DNA from: Pseudomonadota bacterium
GTDB lineage: Bacteria > Pseudomonadota > Alphaproteobacteria > Sphingomonadales > Sphingomonadaceae
Assembly: GCA_023427285.1 (NCBI GenBank)
Contig: JAEZBH010000072.1
Coordinates: 1-12,304 of the forward strand
DNA: 12,304 nucleotides
Direction of reading: 5' to 3'
Part shown: positions 4,891-12,213 of the stretch, one piece after another
Numbering within the stretch: the first letter of the stretch is position 1
Layout: each line of letters opens with the position of its first letter
Made by a program: the position numbers and the translations under genes
Notes under the pieces: model-generated
Told to the model about the DNA's origin: nothing
The model's input: only the letters and a program-made list of their open reading frames with translations
Databases searched by the model: none

Positions 4891-6417
4891 CTATTTCCTC
4901 GCGGTTTGCCCCGCCAGCACAAACCCCTCGGCGGCCTTGCGCAGCGCCTCCAGCCCTGCCGTGCCAAGCCCGGCCCGATCAGCGGCATCCTGAAGGCTGA
5001 CAAAAGGCCCTGCCTCGCGCACCTGCACAATCGCATCCGCCTTGCCTGCCAGCGCGGTGCCGGTGAACAAAAGCTCCAGCTCTACGGCCCGCGCCGTATT
5101 CAGGTCAGCCACAACCGGCGCATCGCGCCTGCCCTGCCACGGCGCGGTTGCGATCAACACGTCAGGGTGCGCCAGCCATACCGGCTGGCCAACAGCCGCA
5201 TCCAGCGCAACCCGCCCCGCCAGCACGTCGGCAAGCGCGCCCTCCAGCGCCGCTTGCGCCTCCTGGCGAAGGCCCAGAAACGCCTCGATGTCGCCAGAGG
5301 CTCCGGCGCAGGCCGTCTTTTCCTGCAAGGCCCGCACATCGCGTGAAACCGTCGCCCCGTGGGTGACAGCCAGGAACAGACGCACCACCGCCTCGCGCTC
5401 CAGCGGATAGGCCTCGCCCCACGCCTGCACGAACGCCGTCACTGCGGGCCTGTCCGTCGGCCAGTCTTTCATGCGGGCCAGCACCGTAATGAGCTGGCGA
5501 TAGCGCGCGTCCAGCGCCTCGGGCTCCACCGCCATGAGCTTGTAGAAGAAGCTGGCCGCCACACCTTCGGAAGCCACCATCTGCCCGCCCGTTTTCAACC
5601 GGCAAGCATCAAAATTTGCCGAACTTTCATCGGCCAGCCAGTGCGCATAAACGTCGCCGCCGGAAGCCTTCGCCTCCTTATCGAACACCAGCCGGTTCTG
5701 CGGCACCAGCGCCTGACGCATCCACGTTTCCTGACGGCTGAACCAGAAGTCCGCCAGCCGGGGCTCCGCCGCGCCCTCGATGCGCGCCCGGTAGCCCGAC
5801 GTCTGGCTGAGGCGCGCCGACATCGGCTGGAGATGAATCCCCAGACCCTCATCGAACGCCGTCACGGCATCGGTTGTGGTGCGCACGCTATGGAATTTGC
5901 GAGACGGGGTTGGCGGCACCGGCCCCAGCAGGCGGCGCAGCAGAACGTGCCCCCATTCATGGGCCAGCACTTCCTCGAACTCGCCCGAGGCGATGGAGGC
6001 TTCATCGACCGTCAGATCAATGAAATGATCCTCGCACAGCACCGGCTTGCCCTTGGCATTCGCACTGTAGAACCGCTGGCGGGCGTAGCCGCCGTCTTCA
6101 TCCGAGAGGAACACGAAAACGGCCTCCGGCAGCGCCGGGCACTTCGGCTTGTCCTGCGCCGCCTTGCGCGCCGCCGCATCAAGGGCCGGAATGCGGGCGG
6201 CAAACCCGCCTGCCAGCACGCGCCGCACCTGCTGGGTCAACGGCGTGTCCCCGGCCCGCTTCAGCACCGGCAGCAGCGTACCGCCCGGATCTGCCTGCAT
6301 CAGCGCTCGACCACGGGCATCGCGCACCGGCTCAAGCAGAACATACGATTCAGCAGCCGCACCGCGCGCCGCCAGCATCATCAGGGCAATGCCGATCACC
6401 CCGGCCCAACGAGACAT
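4891..6417 (-). CDS. Secreted HEXXH (putative zinc peptidase) protein with C-terminal helix-hairpin-helix domain
   Basis: A 508-residue exported protein that I cannot assign to a named family. The signal peptide MSRWAGVIGIALMMLAARG ends near AAA-ES (residues 20-24). A zinc-peptidase-like motif HEWGH lies at 153-157 (AHEWGHVLLRRLLG), and FDEGLGIH follows at 188-195. Its Glu190 could be the third zinc ligand, as in gluzincin metallopeptidases. The sequence has four cysteines (about 93, 128, 273 and 368), enough for two disulfides after export. From about residue 438, DLNTARAVELELLFTG and VREAGPFVSLQDAADRAG form a ComEA-like helix-hairpin-helix, usually a DNA-binding module. The frame opens one codon earlier at a TTG, but the adjacent ATG at 6417 is the better start; the ribosome-binding site is weak (GGCGGG). 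Catalysis and DNA binding are inferred. Confidence 0.75.
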   Translation of the reverse strand: MSRWAGVIGIALMMLAARGAAAESYVLLEPVRDARGRALMQADPGGTLLPVLKRAGDTPLTQQVRRVLAGGFAARIPALDAAARKAAQDKPKCPALPEAVFVFLSDEDGGYARQRFYSANAKGKPVLCEDHFIDLTVDEASIASGEFEEVLAHEWGHVLLRRLLGPVPPTPSRKFHSVRTTTDAVTAFDEGLGIHLQPMSARLSQTSGYRARIEGAAEPRLADFWFSRQETWMRQALVPQNRLVFDKEAKASGGDVYAHWLADESSANFDACRLKTGGQMVASEGVAASFFYKLMAVEPEALDARYRQLITVLARMKDWPTDRPAVTAFVQAWGEAYPLEREAVVRLFLAVTHGATVSRDVRALQEKTACAGASGDIEAFLGLRQEAQAALEGALADVLAGRVALDAAVGQPVWLAHPDVLIATAPWQGRRDAPVVADLNTARAVELELLFTGTALAGKADAIVQVREAGPFVSLQDAADRAGLGTAGLEALRKAAEGFVLAGQTARK

Positions 6418-6463
6418 CAAAACCCGCCACCCCCATTATTAGTTCATGGATACTAGAAAACCC

Positions 6464-6493
6464 GGCGGGCAACGCAAGGGCGGGCAACGCAAA
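6464..6493. repeat. 15-bp tandem duplication
   Basis: GGCGGGCAACGCAAG at 6464-6478 is repeated at 6479-6493 with one change in the last base. It lies just upstream of the HEXXH gene start on the minus strand and next to the catalase terminator. It is probably a slippage product. Confidence 0.8.
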
Positions 6494-6496
6494 CAA

Positions 6497-6528
6497 AAAC
6501 CCCGGCTGGATCGCTCCAACCGGGGTTT
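6497..6528 (-). terminator. Catalase rho-independent terminator (hairpin family copy A)
   Basis: AAACCCCGG (6497-6505) pairs with CCGGGGTTT (6520-6528), with an inner TGGA/TCCA stem and a TCGC loop. On the minus strand the stem is followed by TTTTTGTTT, 27 bases after the catalase stop, which is a classic intrinsic terminator. Related hairpins with nearly the same stem occur at 8299-8336 and 9373-9402. Confidence 0.85.
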
Positions 6529-6554
6529 CTGCTTTCACTTCAGGCAGATCAGCG

Positions 6555-8030
6555 TCAGGCGTCCTTTGCCTTCACCGCTGCCTCGATGCGGGCGCCAATG
6601 TCCGCATCGATGCTCTTCCAGTACTGGAAGGCGCGGCTGAGCACCGGCTCGCGCACGCCGCCCAGAGCGCCGGTCACCGTCTCGACCAGCTGGGCGCGCT
6701 GATCGTCGTTGAACACCTCGCGCACCAGAACACCGGCCTGCGAGAAGTCGTCGTCACCCTCGCGCAGCGTGTAGGCGGTGCGCACCATGGTGCCGTCGGC
6801 TTCCCAGCCGTCGGAGACCGGGCCGGTCTCGTCCGACCACGGACGGCCACCGCTGTTGGTGGCATAGACCGGAGCCGCGCCGCTGTGCTGATACGCCATC
6901 GGGCCGTCGAACATGTAGGTGTTCACCGGGCACTTGGGCTGGTTCACCGGCAGCTGGTGGAAGTTCGCGCCGATGCGGTTGCGCTGGGCATCCGCGTAGG
7001 CGAACGAACGGGCCAGCAGCATCCGGTCCGGCGACAGGCCGATGCCCGGCACCACGTTGCCCGGCGAGAACGCCGCCTGCTCGATCTGCGCGAAGAAGTT
7101 CTCCGGGTTGCGGTTGAGGGTCATCACGCCGACCTTGATCAGCGGGAAGTCCTTCTTCGGCCAGGTCTTGGTCAGGTCGAACGGGTTGATGCGGTAGGTC
7201 TTGGCAACCTCATACGGCATCACCTGCACCGAGAGCGTCCACTTCGGGTGCTCACCGCGCTCGATGGCCTCGAACAGGTCGCGGCGGTGGAAATCCGCAT
7301 CCTCGCCCGACATCTTGGCGGCTTCGGCGTTGGTGAAGTGCTCCATGCCCTGCTGGGTGTGGAAGTGATACTTCACCCAGAACTTCTCGCCCTTCTCGTT
7401 CACCCACATGTAGGGGTGCGAGCCGTAGCCGTTCATGTGACGCCAGGTGCGCGGCAAGCCGCGAACGCCCATCAGGTAGGTCACCTGATGCGCCGATTCC
7501 GGATTGTTGGTCCAGAAATCCCACTGCATGTGGCTGTCGCGCAGGCCGCGATCCGGCAGGCGCTTCTGGCTGCGGATGAAGTGCGGGAACTTCATCGGGT
7601 CGCGGATGAAGAACACCGGCGTGTTGTTGCCGACGAGATCGTAGTTGCCCTCGTCCGTATAGAACTTGATCGAGAAGCCGCGCACGTCGCGCCAGGTGTC
7701 CGGGCTGCCCTGCTCGCCGGCCACGGTCGAGAAGCGCAGCAGGAGGTCGGTCGTCTTGCCCTTCTGGAACAGCGACGCCTTGGTGTAGGCCGACACGTCC
7801 CCGGTGGTCTCGAAGATGCCGAACGCGCCCGAGCCCTTTGCGTGCGGCTGGCGCTCGATGGTCTTCTCGCGGTTGAAGTGCGCCAGCTGCTCGATCAGAT
7901 GCACGTCGTGCAGCATGATCGGGCCATCTGCCCCCAGCGTCAGCGAATTGCGGTCGCTCACGGAAGGCGCCCCGGCACCGGTGGTGCCTCCTGCCATCGA
8001 AGCATAGGGGCAAGTCGCTTTATCGGACAT
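6555..8030 (-). CDS. katA: Small-subunit heme catalase
   Basis: This 491-residue monofunctional catalase breaks hydrogen peroxide into water and oxygen. The catalytic His63 lies in [12 protein letters not shown], Asn136 in [11 protein letters not shown], and the proximal heme ligand Tyr345 in RSFAY. These spacings agree with well-studied catalases. The usual RIPERVVH lead-in reads KTIERQPH here, a variation outside the key residues. The length excludes the large-subunit type, which carries an extra C-terminal flavodoxin-like domain. There is no signal peptide, so it is probably cytoplasmic. A very strong GAGGAGG ribosome-binding site lies 6-7 bases before the ATG, suggesting high expression. 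The upstream region holds a 27-bp inverted repeat. The gene symbol is by family and could be another kat name. Confidence 0.96.
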   Translation of the reverse strand: MSDKATCPYASMAGGTTGAGAPSVSDRNSLTLGADGPIMLHDVHLIEQLAHFNREKTIERQPHAKGSGAFGIFETTGDVSAYTKASLFQKGKTTDLLLRFSTVAGEQGSPDTWRDVRGFSIKFYTDEGNYDLVGNNTPVFFIRDPMKFPHFIRSQKRLPDRGLRDSHMQWDFWTNNPESAHQVTYLMGVRGLPRTWRHMNGYGSHPYMWVNEKGEKFWVKYHFHTQQGMEHFTNAEAAKMSGEDADFHRRDLFEAIERGEHPKWTLSVQVMPYEVAKTYRINPFDLTKTWPKKDFPLIKVGVMTLNRNPENFFAQIEQAAFSPGNVVPGIGLSPDRMLLARSFAYADAQRNRIGANFHQLPVNQPKCPVNTYMFDGPMAYQHSGAAPVYATNSGGRPWSDETGPVSDGWEADGTMVRTAYTLREGDDDFSQAGVLVREVFNDDQRAQLVETVTGALGGVREPVLSRAFQYWKSIDADIGARIEAAVKAKDA

Positions 8031-8298
8031 TTAAAACCTCCTCAGTCATCACACACGCATGCGCTACAAGACACCGGCGGCACCGGGCAGCACACCTTAT
8101 AAAGCGATGTTATCGATTTTTCCCAAGCGAAGGCAAGCTAAACCGCTGATGATTTATTTAATCACTGTGATCGTAAGTCTTTATAAATTCATAATTTACA
8201 AAGATTTGAGCGAGATCAATGACTGGCGCAACTTATATTGCCAATAGTTATCAATTTCGTCATTGAAATTATCGATCAAACCACCCCTTCCTCCATAC
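8031..8298 (-). promoter_or_regulatory. Catalase upstream region with candidate promoter
   Basis: No gene is visible here. On the minus strand, TTGCCT (8136-8131) and GATAAC (8114-8109) are separated by 16 bases and could serve as -35 and -10 elements (4 of 6 matches each), giving a leader of about 70-80 bases before catalase. The AT-rich dyad at 8178-8204 lies upstream of this. No OxyR-type four-part ATAG array was recognised. Confidence 0.35.
8178..8204. promoter_or_regulatory. 27-bp AT-rich inverted repeat upstream of catalase
   Basis: TCTTTATAAATT (8178-8189), centre CAT, AATTTACAAAGA (8193-8204). The arms are complementary at 11 of 12 positions. It lies about 150 bases upstream of the catalase ATG. 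Size and symmetry suit an operator for a dimeric regulator such as a Fur/PerR-type or MarR-type repressor, but it matches none of their consensus sites closely. Confidence 0.45.
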
Positions 8299-8336
8299 AA
8301 AAAGCCCCGGCTGGACCTCTCCAACCGGGGCTTTTT
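8299..8336. terminator. Bidirectional intrinsic terminator without an obvious upstream gene (hairpin family copy B)
   Basis: AAAAAGCCCCGG (8299-8310) pairs with CCGGGGCTTTTT (8325-8336) around an inner TGGA/TCCA stem with a CCTC loop. Both strands end in a T-run. It lies between two divergent genes, catalase and the AbiC-like gene, and so follows no gene on either strand. Sequence and flanks resemble copy C at 9373-9402. Confidence 0.8.
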
Positions 8337-8340
8337 ATTT

Positions 8341-8483
8341 CCTGCGAAAAAGGGATGAGGCGCACCCTCTCTCCGGAACAGACACCCCACAAAACGTCCA
8401 ACATAGCCCTCATTATTCAATATTTATTTAGAATTAAGGATTATCCAATGATCAATTAAATCCAACAACATTCCACATTTGCC
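8341..8483 (+). other. AT-rich leader of the AbiC-like gene
   Basis: Composition falls sharply from about 8400. A short ATG-ATC-AAT-TAA frame (8448-8459) has a good AAGGA ribosome-binding site 7 bases upstream and ends 24 bases before the AbiC-like start in the same frame. It could be a three-codon leader that allows re-initiation, or chance. TATTTA and TAGAAT near 8420-8436 are possible -10 elements. Confidence 0.3.
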
Positions 8484-9350
8484 ATGACCGTAAATAGCAC
8501 ACCAAAAGCACATCGCCTATTTGAACCAAAAATTGCGGCAATTGGAACGCTACTTATTGTTGCCATATGCGCCTTATGGGCCATGTTATCTTGGGCACTT
8601 GAAACAAAAGGCATGCCCCTCGGGGATTGGGGCGATTCTTTTGGCCTTCTTGCTACAATATTCTCAGGGATTGGCGCAATAGCGGTAGCCGCCACTTTAT
8701 ATTTACAATTAGAAGACGCCAGTTCGCGCGAAAAAGATTCACGAAAAAAGCAATTTGATGCCACGTTTTTTGAATTAATGAAGCTAATGAGAGAACTAAG
8801 ATCAGAAATATACTTTATTAACGAACCAAAATACAAAAGATATAAAACTTTGTCGCAAATTCTCGACAAAACATCCGGCACTAAGCCGTCAGAAGAGACC
8901 ACAATACGCCACACTGGAGCTAGCGCCATCGAAGCTGCATATTTAGAAATCAGAGGCCGTTACGAGCGCTATATTAACAAGATGGAACTAGATTCTGCAC
9001 CAGCCACTGCATTGAAAATCGCTCACCGAGAAATATTTTCTCCCTACGAACACTGTTTCGCGCCCTATTACCGCGTCATATACAGCATATGCCGAAGAAT
9101 AAAAGACAGCAACAACCTAACTGCCGAAGAAAAAATTGAATATTCCAGACTATTAAGAGGCCAAATCTCCAGCTATGACGCATCACTCTTAGGCTTAAAC
9201 GGACTAATGACCTCATCAAAAGATTTGGGAATATTAATCGAAGAGTTTCGCCTGTTAAAGTATTGCAAAAAAGACCTCTTATTCCACGTCCTTCATGATA
9301 AGTATGACAAAGACACTTTTCAGGGTAGACGCCCTGCAATCTCAAAGTAA
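8484..9350 (+). CDS. AbiC-like putative phage abortive-infection protein
   Basis: A 288-residue membrane protein matching the putative AbiC family of phage-exclusion proteins (Pfam putAbiC). Helix one spans about residues 17-39 and helix two about 53-74, with the family core GDSFGLLATIFSGIGAIAVA and TLYLQ. A charged coiled-coil stretch leads to FDATFFELMKLMRELRSEI (90-108). The C-terminal cytoplasmic part has YYRVIYSICRRI, YSRLLRGQISSYDASLLGLN and LIEEFRLLKYCK, all typical of the family. Abortive-infection systems stop growth or kill the infected cell to block phage spread; the AbiC mechanism is not well established. The gene is AT-rich (8761-8820 has 16 G/C in 60 bases) among GC-rich neighbours, indicating transfer. 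An in-frame TAA at 8457-8459 fixes the ATG at 8484 as the first start, which lacks a clear ribosome-binding site. It stands alone between two similar hairpins. Confidence 0.85.
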   Translation: MTVNSTPKAHRLFEPKIAAIGTLLIVAICALWAMLSWALETKGMPLGDWGDSFGLLATIFSGIGAIAVAATLYLQLEDASSREKDSRKKQFDATFFELMKLMRELRSEIYFINEPKYKRYKTLSQILDKTSGTKPSEETTIRHTGASAIEAAYLEIRGRYERYINKMELDSAPATALKIAHREIFSPYEHCFAPYYRVIYSICRRIKDSNNLTAEEKIEYSRLLRGQISSYDASLLGLNGLMTSSKDLGILIEEFRLLKYCKKDLLFHVLHDKYDKDTFQGRRPAISK

Positions 9351-9372
9351 GCTCTCCCGATAATACAAAAAA

Positions 9373-9402
9373 AGCCCCGGCTGGATCTCTCTAACCGGGG
9401 CT
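9373..9402 (-). terminator. lpd rho-independent terminator (hairpin family copy C)
   Basis: AGCCCCGG (9373-9380) pairs with CCGGGGCT (9395-9402), with an inner TGGA/TCTA stem containing one G-U pair. On the minus strand it is followed by seven or more T residues, 50 bases past the lpd stop, so it terminates lpd. On the plus strand the tail reads CTCC, so termination of the AbiC-like gene here is probably weaker. Confidence 0.82.
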
Positions 9403-9452
9403 CTCCATTTCTAACCGAAGGAGGCGGGAAGACCCCGCCCCTTCCGTCTGCG

Positions 9453-10874
9453 TTAGATGTGGATCGGCTTGCCGTGGGCAGCCATGGCTGCTTCCTTCAG
9501 CGCTTCCGCGTGAGTCGGGTGCGCGTGGCAGGTCAGCGCGATGTCTTCGGACGAAGCGCCGAATTCCATCGCCTGCGCGGCCTGTGCGATCATGGTGCCC
9601 GCCAGCGAGCCCACGATGTGCACGCCCAGCACGCGGTCGGTTGCGGCATCCGCCAGCACCTTCACGAAGCCCAGCGTGTCGCGGTTGGCCTTGGCGCGGC
9701 TGTTGGCCATGAACGGGAACTTGCCCACCTTGTACTTCACGCCTTCGGCCTTCAGCTCTTCCTCGGTCTTACCGACGGAGGCCACTTCCGGCATGGTGTA
9801 AACGACCGACGGGATGACGTCGTGGTTCACGATGCCGTTCAGGCCCGCCAGGTTGTCGGCGCAGGCAACGCCTTCGTCCTCGGCCTTGTGAGCCAGCATC
9901 GGCCCCGGAATGGCGTCGCCGATGGCGTAGATGCCCGGAACGTTGGTCGAGAAGTCGTGGTTCACCTTCACGCGACCGCGCTCGTCGAGCTGCACGCCCA
10001 CCTTGTCGAGACCAAGGCCATCGAGGAACGGACGGCGGCCAATCGCCATCAGCACCACGTCGCACTCGATTTCCTTCACGTCGCCGCCCTTGGCCGGCTC
10101 AACGCGCACGATAGCGCCGCGCTTCTTGCCCTTGTTGTCCACCTCAACGCCGACAACCTTCGTCGAGGTCAGGATTTCCATGCCCTGCTTGGCGAAGATC
10201 TTGCCGCATTCCTTGGAGACTTCGCCGTCCATGGTCGGCATCAGGCGGTCGAGGTATTCAACCACGGTCACCTTCGCGCCGAGGCGACGCCACACCGAAC
10301 CCAGCTCCAGGCCGATCACGCCGCCGCCGATGACGACCATGTGCTCCGGCACCTTGGGCAGGTCCAGCGCCTCGGTCGAGCTGATGACGACTTCGCCGTC
10401 GATCGCCACGCCCGGCAGGCTGATGACATCAGAGCCGGTGGCGATAATGGAGTTCTTGGTGGTCACAGTGCGCTTGGTGCCGTCGGCGGCTTCCACCTCG
10501 ATGGTGTGCGCGTCCACGTAACGACCGTAGCCCTTGATCCACTCGACCTTGTTCTTCTTGAACAGGTAGGCGATGCCGCCGGTCAGCGCCTCAACGGTTG
10601 CGCCCTTTTCCTTCAGCATCTCATCGAGGTCGAACTTCGCGCCCTTCACGGAGATGCCGTAGGCCTTCAGGTGGTCGCCCGCCACTTCCTCGTACTTCTC
10701 AGAGGCATGCAGCAGTGCCTTTGACGGAATGCAGCCCACGTTGAGGCAGGTGCCGCCCAGCGTTTCGCGCTTTTCGATGCAGGCCACCTTCAGGCCGTTC
10801 TGCGCCGCACGGATCGCGGCCACATAGCCGCCCGGACCTGCGCCAATTACCACCACGTCAAAGTCATACGCCAT
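9453..10874 (-). CDS. lpdA: Dihydrolipoamide dehydrogenase (E3)
   Basis: This 473-residue flavoprotein oxidises dihydrolipoamide in 2-oxoacid dehydrogenase complexes and the glycine cleavage system, passing electrons through FAD to NAD+. The FAD-binding GAGPGGYVAA lies at residues 11-20. The redox disulfide is C43/C48 in GGTCLNVGCIPSK. The NAD-binding GGGVIGLELG lies near residue 180, the second FAD motif YAIGDAI near 310, and the C-terminal catalytic pair H452/E457 in HPTHAE. The frame opens 21 codons earlier, but the ATG at 10874 with GAGGAAG just upstream gives the standard MAYDFDVVVIGAG start. No E1 or E2 gene is in the window. The upstream gap of over 400 bases suggests its own promoter. 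Confidence 0.97.
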   Translation of the reverse strand: MAYDFDVVVIGAGPGGYVAAIRAAQNGLKVACIEKRETLGGTCLNVGCIPSKALLHASEKYEEVAGDHLKAYGISVKGAKFDLDEMLKEKGATVEALTGGIAYLFKKNKVEWIKGYGRYVDAHTIEVEAADGTKRTVTTKNSIIATGSDVISLPGVAIDGEVVISSTEALDLPKVPEHMVVIGGGVIGLELGSVWRRLGAKVTVVEYLDRLMPTMDGEVSKECGKIFAKQGMEILTSTKVVGVEVDNKGKKRGAIVRVEPAKGGDVKEIECDVVLMAIGRRPFLDGLGLDKVGVQLDERGRVKVNHDFSTNVPGIYAIGDAIPGPMLAHKAEDEGVACADNLAGLNGIVNHDVIPSVVYTMPEVASVGKTEEELKAEGVKYKVGKFPFMANSRAKANRDTLGFVKVLADAATDRVLGVHIVGSLAGTMIAQAAQAMEFGASSEDIALTCHAHPTHAEALKEAAMAAHGKPIHI

Positions 10875-11246
10875 GTTATCTTCCTCGCTCAGCCGGTGAA
10901 TCGCCGGAATAGCGGCGGTAGTACACCGCCTCGCCAACCTGTTGAAGGGGGCATAGACGAGCTCTGCCGCGCCATCGACAGTCTAACGCTCCGCTTCTCG
11001 CAGAACGGTAACTTCTGAATTCCTGAACGTTCTAGCGCAACGCCCGGCAGGGGCAAACCACTTTGCGCCATTGCCGCCGCCCCTCCTTCCGATCACGGCC
11101 TGGCTGTTTCAGTCCTCAAGCACAGCCGAAATAAACTCCGTGTATTTCATCAGCATGACAAGTATTCGTCGGGATTCCTTACGTTAAAAATAGTATATTA
11201 ATCCTATTCTAAACTGCGGCTTTGTTTTTGCCCGCTATTTTCCATC
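10875..11246. other. Divergent intergenic region between lpd and the second PEP-CTERM gene
   Basis: I see no gene here. Near lpd there is a small hairpin, GGCGGT (10914-10919), loop AGTAC, ACCGCC (10925-10930), in the lpd leader. Between 11180 and 11215 the sequence turns AT-rich and contains AATAG (11189-11193) and CTATT (11204-11208) as an inverted pair, 40-60 bases upstream of the sigma-54 -24 element. This could be an activator site, although such sites usually lie farther upstream. Confidence 0.35.
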
Positions 11247-11263
11247 TGGCACGCACGTTGCTT
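11246..11263 (+). promoter_or_regulatory. Sigma-54 (RpoN) promoter of the PEP-CTERM gene
   Basis: CTGGCACGCACGTTGCTT matches the RpoN consensus YTGGCACG-N4-TTGCW at every defined position, with -24 GG at 11248-11249 and -12 GC at 11260-11261. Transcription would start near 11272, about 40 bases before the ATG. RpoN promoters need an enhancer-binding activator. In PEP-CTERM/exosortase genomes the PrsK/PrsR pair is the known candidate. Confidence 0.88.
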
Positions 11264-11313
11264 GGATGCCGCCACCATAACGATTTAAATCAGCAATGCG
11301 GAAAGCCACGATC

Positions 11314-12051
11314 ATGCGGAACATTGCCAAGTTCATAGTTGCAGCGTCCCTCGCAGTTCTTTCCACCCCGGCCTCGGCTGGCTTCATCGTCACCTATGAG
11401 GCGGCAGGCGTCACCAACAGCACCGCTGGCTTCGACTACTTCGGCATCGAGACCTTCGACGGCAAAGTCGGCCAGACGCACTTCACCTCCACCTTCAATC
11501 ACGACGGCGTTCAGATCGACCTCGAATACAAGGATGTCGTGGTCATCCCCGCCGATCAGTTCGGCGGTGCCGGGGGCTCGGATTATGGCGTCGCCGGGCT
11601 CAACAGCCCGAACCGCACCTACACGATCGACATCAGCACATCCGTTGACGGCGCGCCCGGCAACGGCGTCAATTACTTCGGTTACTGGCTCTCGGCGCTC
11701 GACGGGCAAAACTTCGTCTCCTTCTACAAGGAAGGCGTGAAGGTGTTCGAGTACGCCCCGACCGACGTTCAGGCGCTGCTCGCGGGCAAGCCGGAATTCT
11801 GGGGCCACCCGGTAACCGGAGAGAATCCCGGCGAGCCATACGTGTTTCTGAACTTCTTCGCCCAGGATGGCGCAACGTTCGACCGCGTGGTCTTCAAACA
11901 AGGGCCGGGCACTGCCGGATACGAGTCCGACAACCACACCCTGGGCTTCTACAACCGGACCAGCGGCACCCCGATTCCCGAACCCGCCGCCATCGGCCTG
12001 ATCGGCGTCGGCTTGCTCGGCATTGCGGGTCTGCGCCGCCGCCGCGCCTGA
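11314..12051 (+). CDS. PEP-CTERM sorting-domain protein (exosortase substrate)
   Basis: A 245-residue exported protein. The signal peptide MRNIAKFIVAASLAVLSTPA is cleaved after SA near residue 22. The mature part is rich in beta-strand, Gly, Asn and aromatic residues (FDYFGIETFDG, VNYFGYWLSALDGQNFVSFY) and ends in FDRVVFKQ with GYESDNHTLGFY. That tail is reminiscent of exosortase-dependent surface proteins with a lectin-like or jelly-roll fold. The sorting signal at 222-245 is PEP, a Gly/Leu/Ile helix, then RRRRA. In the exosortase model the protein is processed at the envelope and may join an exopolysaccharide-associated surface layer. An earlier ATG at 11296 is in frame, but GGAAAG lies 8-9 bases before the ATG at 11314, which also gives a normal signal peptide. 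Ligand is unknown. Expression is probably sigma-54 dependent. Confidence 0.9.
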   Translation: MRNIAKFIVAASLAVLSTPASAGFIVTYEAAGVTNSTAGFDYFGIETFDGKVGQTHFTSTFNHDGVQIDLEYKDVVVIPADQFGGAGGSDYGVAGLNSPNRTYTIDISTSVDGAPGNGVNYFGYWLSALDGQNFVSFYKEGVKVFEYAPTDVQALLAGKPEFWGHPVTGENPGEPYVFLNFFAQDGATFDRVVFKQGPGTAGYESDNHTLGFYNRTSGTPIPEPAAIGLIGVGLLGIAGLRRRRA

Positions 12052-12094
12052 GGGTACTGAACGGTAAAGCTTGCAAGCGTGGGCGTTCCTGAAT

Positions 12095-12120
12095 GCCAGG
12101 AGGGTCTCAACCCTCCTGGC
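12095..12120 (+). terminator. Hairpin terminator of the PEP-CTERM gene
   Basis: GCCAGGAGGGT (12095-12105), loop CTCA, ACCCTCCTGGC (12110-12120) form a perfect 11-bp stem 43 bases past the stop codon. The T-rich tail TTTCTTTT begins 10 bases later, so the structure is strong but the U-run is offset. Confidence 0.75.
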
Positions 12121-12155
12121 GACCTCCCATTTCTTTTAAACTGGCTGTACGACTT

Positions 12156-12201
12156 CCAGCATCAATGCTCCCAGCATCGATGCTCTCTGGGGCATCGACG
12201 C
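12156..12201. repeat. Tandem palindromic repeats GCATCRAYGC
   Basis: CCAGCATCAATGCTC (12156-12170) is followed directly by CCAGCATCGATGCTC (12171-12185). The second contains the perfect palindrome AGCATCGATGCT. A third related ten-mer GCATCGACGC lies at 12192-12201. Spacings are 15 and 18 bases. They could be binding sites for a DNA-binding dimer or remnants of a repeat. Confidence 0.5.
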
Positions 12202-12213
12202 CCGGACCGGGCG

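Noticed and set aside
5359..8102. Long plus-strand open frames across the HEXXH and catalase genes
   Set aside because: Shadow frames of well-supported minus-strand genes in GC-rich DNA, rich in Arg/His with no recognisable domain.
8238..8459. 73-codon frame just upstream of, and in frame with, the AbiC-like gene
   Set aside because: It runs through the copy B terminator and has no coding character. The in-frame TAA at 8457-8459 separates it from the real start.
8341..9366. Insertion sequence, prophage or tRNA-linked island around the AbiC-like gene
   Set aside because: No transposase, integrase, tRNA or terminal inverted repeats with target duplication could be found. Only the duplicated hairpins flank it.
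9459..10724. 421-codon open frame opposite lpd
   Set aside because: Antisense shadow of lpd, with His/Arg/Val-biased composition and no family resemblance.
10875..10937. 21-residue N-terminal extension of lpd
   Set aside because: The extension is not typical of the enzyme, and the internal ATG has a strong ribosome-binding site.
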